NCBI GenBank assembly: GCA_022797535.1
Contig: JAAWKU010000041.1
Span: 1-35,933, forward strand
Source: Lachnospiraceae bacterium
GTDB taxonomy: Bacteria > Bacillota > Clostridia > Lachnospirales > Lachnospiraceae
Direction of reading: 5' to 3'
Length of the DNA stretch: 35,933 nt
The notes under the pieces were generated by a model, which was not told the DNA's origin, did no database searches, and saw only the letters and a list, made by a program, of their open reading frames with translations. Numbering within the stretch: the first letter of the stretch is position 1; every line of letters starts with the position of its first letter. A program made the position numbers and the translations under genes. Positions 33,001-35,933 of this stretch are shown here, piece after piece.

Positions 33001-33982
33001 GTACAAGAGAGAGGTTGTCGTATGCCATCTCCTCCAATTCGAAACTGTCACCGGAGGAACGCACCAAGTCATAGAGGATACCCTTACCCGTCAAAGGGAC
33101 GCAGCGTTCCTCCTGAATGGCCAGCATGTACCCCGCCTGCTGGTTTTTGTTCAGCTCCGCCACCGGAAAGTAATCATACAGACTTCTGCAGGAGATTTCC
33201 ACTCCCAGCACCCCATAGGTCTGCCCCATGTACCGCAGAGGCAGAGAGTAGGTAATCATCTCATGGGGATCCACCCTGTCCTTCCCAAGCGAAAAAGGCA
33301 GGGACCAATAGCCCAAATCCTCTGTATCCGCCTCCGGGTACTCCTGCCCTGCCCGCCAGGGCTCATAGAAAAAATTGTCGGCATCGTTTTGCCCCTGACC
33401 GTCCATGTGGAAGTAAGTCGTCCAATTCGAATCCAAAGGAATGTTCCACTCTTGGGACAACTGCTTGTTTCCCCTCTCCAGCAGAAAATCGGAGTAGTTC
33501 ACAGGGCTTTTGTAGGGGTCAGAATCCCGAAGGAAAAATCCGTCATACTCCCCCGCCGTATGTATGTTCCTCCCATCTGTGAGAACCAGAAAAAGTCCTG
33601 TAGTGGAATTTCCCTGCAGAATATCCAAACACTCAGGGAATAGCTGCTCCAACAACCGGTTTCTTTTCTCGTGGGACATCATAAGCTCTTCTACCCCAAT
33701 CCCCTCCTGCGCAAGAAACTCTTCCAACAGACCCGTGATCACCTCTTCCTGTTCCTTGATGGAGCCCCAACGCTGATTCATTTCATTTTGCAGCACCACC
33801 TGGCGGTTTTCCACCAACCGTCTCATCATGCCGCTGGCATACTCTTCCAATGTCCGGGCAGTCCCCATGGCCACCAAAGTGCCGATGATAATCACACTCT
33901 GTATCAGCATAATCGTAATCAGGGGAATCAGAAACATGCGAAAAATGGTGAATTTTTTCTTCATATGACTCTTACCTCTCAT
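30050..33982 (-). CDS. hybrid sensor histidine kinase with extracellular sensor, PAS, degenerate GGDEF and receiver
   Basis: 1310 residues from ATG 33982 (AGGA upstream); ATG 33964 is an alternative. A membrane span lies near 20-42 (LIPLITIMLIQSVIIIGTLV), then an extracellular region of about 320 residues, probably a Cache-type sensor, then a second span near 377-400 (MVAVSAGLIFGVFGIYLIV) and a HAMP-like stretch (RHLIRPVQRLMQ). Next come a PAS domain (ESTEDIFFTYDLQSQMLDVV), a GGDEF-like domain with its signature replaced by LNEEEF (so not a cyclase), a GAF-like region, HisKA with SRMSHEIRTPMNGIIG, HATPase (INLLGNAVKFTP, DTGVGI, GTGLGLSISNRL), and a C-terminal receiver (VVEDNELNAE, phosphoacceptor in VILMDIMMPVMDG, Lys in LSKPVD). 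It sits 8 bases behind a solute-binding protein that may deliver its ligand. No output regulator is visible next to it. Confidence 0.93.
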   Translation of the reverse strand: MRGKSHMKKKFTIFRMFLIPLITIMLIQSVIIIGTLVAMGTARTLEEYASGMMRRLVENRQVVLQNEMNQRWGSIKEQEEVITGLLEEFLAQEGIGVEELMMSHEKRNRLLEQLFPECLDILQGNSTTGLFLVLTDGRNIHTAGEYDGFFLRDSDPYKSPVNYSDFLLERGNKQLSQEWNIPLDSNWTTYFHMDGQGQNDADNFFYEPWRAGQEYPEADTEDLGYWSLPFSLGKDRVDPHEMITYSLPLRYMGQTYGVLGVEISCRSLYDYFPVAELNKNQQAGYMLAIQEERCVPLTGKGILYDLVRSSGDSFELEEMAYDNLSLVRDVRLNGQKVYAVACPLKLYSNNVPYENTHWVLLGLNTEEELFGLSRQLYGWMMVAVSAGLIFGVFGIYLIVRHLIRPVQRLMQCIREGETGLQNFKHSNIMEIDALYDVVVNLTKQQKKAENILLAEKERYKVALESTEDIFFTYDLQSQMLDVVNHPTMSGQWECPRTENGFAYSDFIHEDDRAETIRVLRQTPDSPYAEFRLRWPQEAEFTWVALSGKAVRDTDGERWKIVGSIRNIQEQKEKEAEERRKNTMDGTTGLYNFSAGVEQLEKCRREQPEGMMVNLLLDRLRQANEKNGTVFGDMILEEAGVLIRKRCEDLGRETGGRTVALRLNEEEFALWLEGVSQERAARFVGELLERAAVLFPDKDFYVRMCAGLASGTLVRDSRELIRMAKLARGLVRSDDEHPYLFYEETMSNTPLPPMREREINGMNYCENVSLVSMALDLFGKGPDFHAQMMLLLRKMDRFYQAGGVLLSLLRADFNSNYLEYQWCRNGRIADENVRNYQEEEKTSFFQWLDQKEARCFSPEDSQDSVIQRFLSVMPGQQGITLPLYDSGNYIGNICILDVPPQLLENPEEEQNLIELGQVIQGQLSQQQHDIASKAKSEFLSRMSHEIRTPMNGIIGMTAIALQQDQEPERVMECLQKIRSSSNYLLGLINDILDMSKIESGKMKLEPINFNMNEMLDTIQDLISPQMAAKEVRYVQHIELRNTWFQADRVRISQVLINLLGNAVKFTPAKGQVTLTVQESAAGGENSVVYFAVSDTGVGIAKEDQSRVFRSFEQVAGANSFKQQGTGLGLSISNRLIQMMGSNIQLNSEPGEGSTFSFSIPMTLGHQEGEVKQEEILSFDGFRILVVEDNELNAEIAQCLLEERNFEVEWVCDGAKAVERIRSTPPGTYDVILMDIMMPVMDGLEATKAIRGMDREDCRTIPVIAMSANAFDDDLKKSVECGMNGHLSKPVDVDKLYQTLNQVIRGRKKQHH

Positions 33983-33989
33983 ACTGTTC

Positions 33990-35453
33990 CTACTTGTTTA
34001 CCGCAGTATTCATCGCCTGGACAAAATCGGTGTACCACGCTGTGAAAGCCTCTTGGCTCACATAGGGGGCGGCAGCTTCCTCCAGCTCCACTCCCTGCTT
34101 CACGGCAGCCTCCACGACAGCGCGGTTCTCCGCCGCCAAGTCCGCCAGGTTGTACTCTAACACCTTCCGCGCCTCAATGCCATTTTTAAAGCTCTTGTTG
34201 GTGTACAGGGTTAAGTCCGCAATACTGTCCAGCATAATGGTCAGACATTCATAGGTCTTGGGAGACACCTCCAGCCCCCGGTCCGCAATCACCTGATCCA
34301 GTTTCTGGACGCTGTTTGCCTCCTTCAGCACTGGCAGATAGCCGGACACACAGCCAAACTGGAGGTTGTTTTCCGCCTGGGTGAACCACTTCAGAAACTC
34401 CACGGCGGCATACTCGTGCTGCTGGTCCGACTTGCTGACCACCATACCGGCTCCCTGCTGCACAGCATAGTTCTGTCCTCCCTGAAAGACGGGGGGCATT
34501 TTTACAATGTAGTCGATGGCGTGGCTTCCGCTGTCCAATTCCACTTGACCAGGGAAGTACATGGCGGAGGTGGTGGAACCGGTATATGCCAAAAGATCTC
34601 CCGTCTTTACATCATCAGAGCGGAAAGAGCCGTAGGCTCCGAAGTAACCCTTTACCAAAGGGACATAGTAGTTCTCCCAAAGCCGAAACAGTTCTTCCTG
34701 GGGAATGTTAAGGGTCACTTCCCCGTTTTCCACATGAAAGATCTCCACTCCCAGCTGCTGCATTCCGATAATAAAGTAGTTTGCCATGGCGTCTCTGCCG
34801 TAGAAGGCCTTGCCATCCCCGGGGACATCGGGGGTAAGGCTGTCGGTCCACTCATAATAGACTTGAGCGGTGGCCACCACTCCCTCAATGGTCTCCAGAT
34901 CCTCCAGTGAAACTTCAGTAGCCGCAGCAAAGACATCCCAGTCTGTCTTATTAATCATCATAACCTCTGTGGACTTCGCCACGGGGAAGATCCGCAGGGT
35001 CCCATCGGCGGCAATGCTGCCTTCCTCAATGTAAGAGTCCACATACCGGTCCAGCTCCTCCTGGCTGAGATAGTCCGACAGATTGGCAAGAGCCCCCGCC
35101 TGCTCCACCTCATAGGCGGTATCGGCGTAGGAGGAAAACACATCCGGCATGATGTCGGCTCCCACCTTGCCGCTGATGGCATCCCGCACCGCCGCCTCCA
35201 GATCAGCGACTGAACCCTGGGAATAACTCTCTACATAAATCCCCTTTTCCCGACCCACGGTGTCATTAAACGTCTCCACCAGTGCATCAAAAGCAACTTG
35301 CTGAGAGCCATTGTAGTAATGCCACACCGTAAGGGACACCGGATTTTTGGGGTCCAGGGGGGTTTTGCTCCCGCACCCCGCCAGGCCAAGAGTCAGAACT
35401 GCTGTCAGGGGAATCAAGATACCTCTCTTCCCTGCACATCTAAATCGTCTCAT
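33990..35453 (-). CDS. lipoprotein extracellular solute-binding protein (ABC family 1)
   Basis: 487 residues, ATG 35453 with AAGGAG 9 bases upstream. The signal peptide ends in the lipobox LAGC with lipidated Cys 27. The mature part follows family 1 sugar-type binding proteins: SLTVWHYYNGSQQVAFDALV, then EAAVRDAISGKVGADIMPDV, ALANLSDYLSQEELDRYVDS, AAVEFLKWFTQAENNLQFGC and SGYLPVLKE. No permease or ATPase gene is next to it in the window. The partner is a hybrid sensor kinase 8 bases downstream, so it may serve mainly as a ligand receptor for signalling. Carbohydrate is the usual ligand class; the actual ligand cannot be read from the sequence. Confidence 0.93.
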   Translation of the reverse strand: MRRFRCAGKRGILIPLTAVLTLGLAGCGSKTPLDPKNPVSLTVWHYYNGSQQVAFDALVETFNDTVGREKGIYVESYSQGSVADLEAAVRDAISGKVGADIMPDVFSSYADTAYEVEQAGALANLSDYLSQEELDRYVDSYIEEGSIAADGTLRIFPVAKSTEVMMINKTDWDVFAAATEVSLEDLETIEGVVATAQVYYEWTDSLTPDVPGDGKAFYGRDAMANYFIIGMQQLGVEIFHVENGEVTLNIPQEELFRLWENYYVPLVKGYFGAYGSFRSDDVKTGDLLAYTGSTTSAMYFPGQVELDSGSHAIDYIVKMPPVFQGGQNYAVQQGAGMVVSKSDQQHEYAAVEFLKWFTQAENNLQFGCVSGYLPVLKEANSVQKLDQVIADRGLEVSPKTYECLTIMLDSIADLTLYTNKSFKNGIEARKVLEYNLADLAAENRAVVEAAVKQGVELEEAAAPYVSQEAFTAWYTDFVQAMNTAVNK

Positions 35454-35933
35454 ATGTAACTACTCCTTCCATCTGCTGCAAAAGACTGTTTATTGCATCA
35501 AGGCGCCGGCGCAACAGCCGGTCCCAATACAATCTGTTTCAGTACTCTGCCATAAAAAATAGCAGTATTTAAATTTATGATGTATTGTTAAGCAGCCACA
35601 CCAAACAATCTCATAACTTTAAGAACTGCAATGCTTAATTTATCATGTTTTTTAAGCTCAACAACTACAGATCCTGTTTTTATCCGCCACGTTTCTTTTT
35701 TGAGATGTAACCGCTGTTTTATTACATTTCAAAGCAGACCTTATTATGGACAAATATTTAATTTCCCTGTGCGCCTTATAGGCCATGCTCTCTAAAATTA
35801 TTGCGCTTACATCCGAACCTACCCGGATTACCTGACTAGTGTGCTGACCGGATTATATCTGGCAAAACTCCGCAGAATAAATTTTCATCGGCAAGGCGAA
35901 GGAGGGAGGCGATGCGGTGGCATCGTTGACCGA
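35454..35933. other. intergenic region at right edge, no supported gene
   Basis: 480 bases with many stops in all frames. It holds the leader of the solute-binding gene, with a small hairpin ccggc-gcaaca-gccgg near 35506-35521. From about 35800 the composition changes to GC-richer sequence with gcgcttac at 35804-35811, whose complement GTAAGCGC resembles the ends of IS66-family elements, and a repeated ccggatta. This may be the edge of a mobile-element remnant, but no transposase is visible. Confidence 0.4.

Noticed and set aside
30131..33643. Long plus-strand frames opposite the hybrid kinase (up to 427 codons)
   Set aside because: They lie fully inside a kinase gene with clear motifs in every domain on the minus strand; they are shadows.
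35790..35933. IS66-type insertion sequence end
   Set aside because: Only a short GTAAGCGC-like motif and changed composition are seen; no transposase frame or second inverted end is in the window.

Overview
The window looks like chromosomal DNA of a low- to mid-GC Gram-positive Clostridia member, most likely Lachnospiraceae. The grounds are strong AGGAGG-type ribosome binding sites, an AgrC/AgrA-type two-component pair, a lipobox solute-binding protein, and the overall protein style. This is inference from gene content, not from a marker gene. All supported genes lie on the minus strand, so the text below runs from high to low coordinates.

Right part (35933-29707). About 480 bases at the right edge carry no convincing gene. 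A lipoprotein ABC-type solute-binding protein (35453-33990) follows, and 8 bases later a very large hybrid sensor histidine kinase (33982-30050). Together they look like a ligand-binding/sensor pair. A GC-rich hairpin and AT-rich spacer separate them from a second regulatory unit: a LytTR response regulator and a GHKL sensor kinase (29706-27680), with a clear sigma-A-type promoter and a rho-independent terminator.

Main part (27472-1). One long co-oriented run of about 20 genes encodes what reads as a contractile injection apparatus related to the type VI secretion system (T6SS). In order it holds: a frameshifted small membrane protein; a secreted/membrane VWA protein; a 722-residue sheath-like protein; two paralogous Hcp/tube-like proteins flanking a long imperfect inverted repeat; a J-domain protein; two FHA-domain proteins; two PP2C-fold proteins that have each lost a metal-binding Asp; an Hsp70-like ATPase; three unrecognised proteins that are probably baseplate parts; a possible effector chaperone; a vgrG broken by an internal deletion; an intact VgrG; a pentapeptide-repeat protein and a small partner; a DUF4280 (PAAR-like) tip protein; and a giant VgrG-transmembrane-Rhs fusion whose C-terminal (probably toxic) end lies beyond the left edge.

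How the parts may work together (inference). The Hcp-like proteins would form the tube, the 722-residue protein the sheath, VgrG plus DUF4280 the spike, and the Rhs fusion the cargo. No ClpV, TssJ/L/M, phage capsid, terminase or tape-measure gene is visible. The Hsp70/DnaJ pair and the single-span VWA, FHA and PP2C proteins are candidates for the recycling and membrane-anchoring roles. The upstream LytTR/GHKL pair may control the cluster, since an 8-bp direct repeat with a 22-bp period lies in its putative promoter.

Several genes show lesions or possible switches: an A-tract frameshift, a vgrG deletion, and two in-frame TAG codons each followed by a long open extension. The locus may be variable or decaying in this strain.
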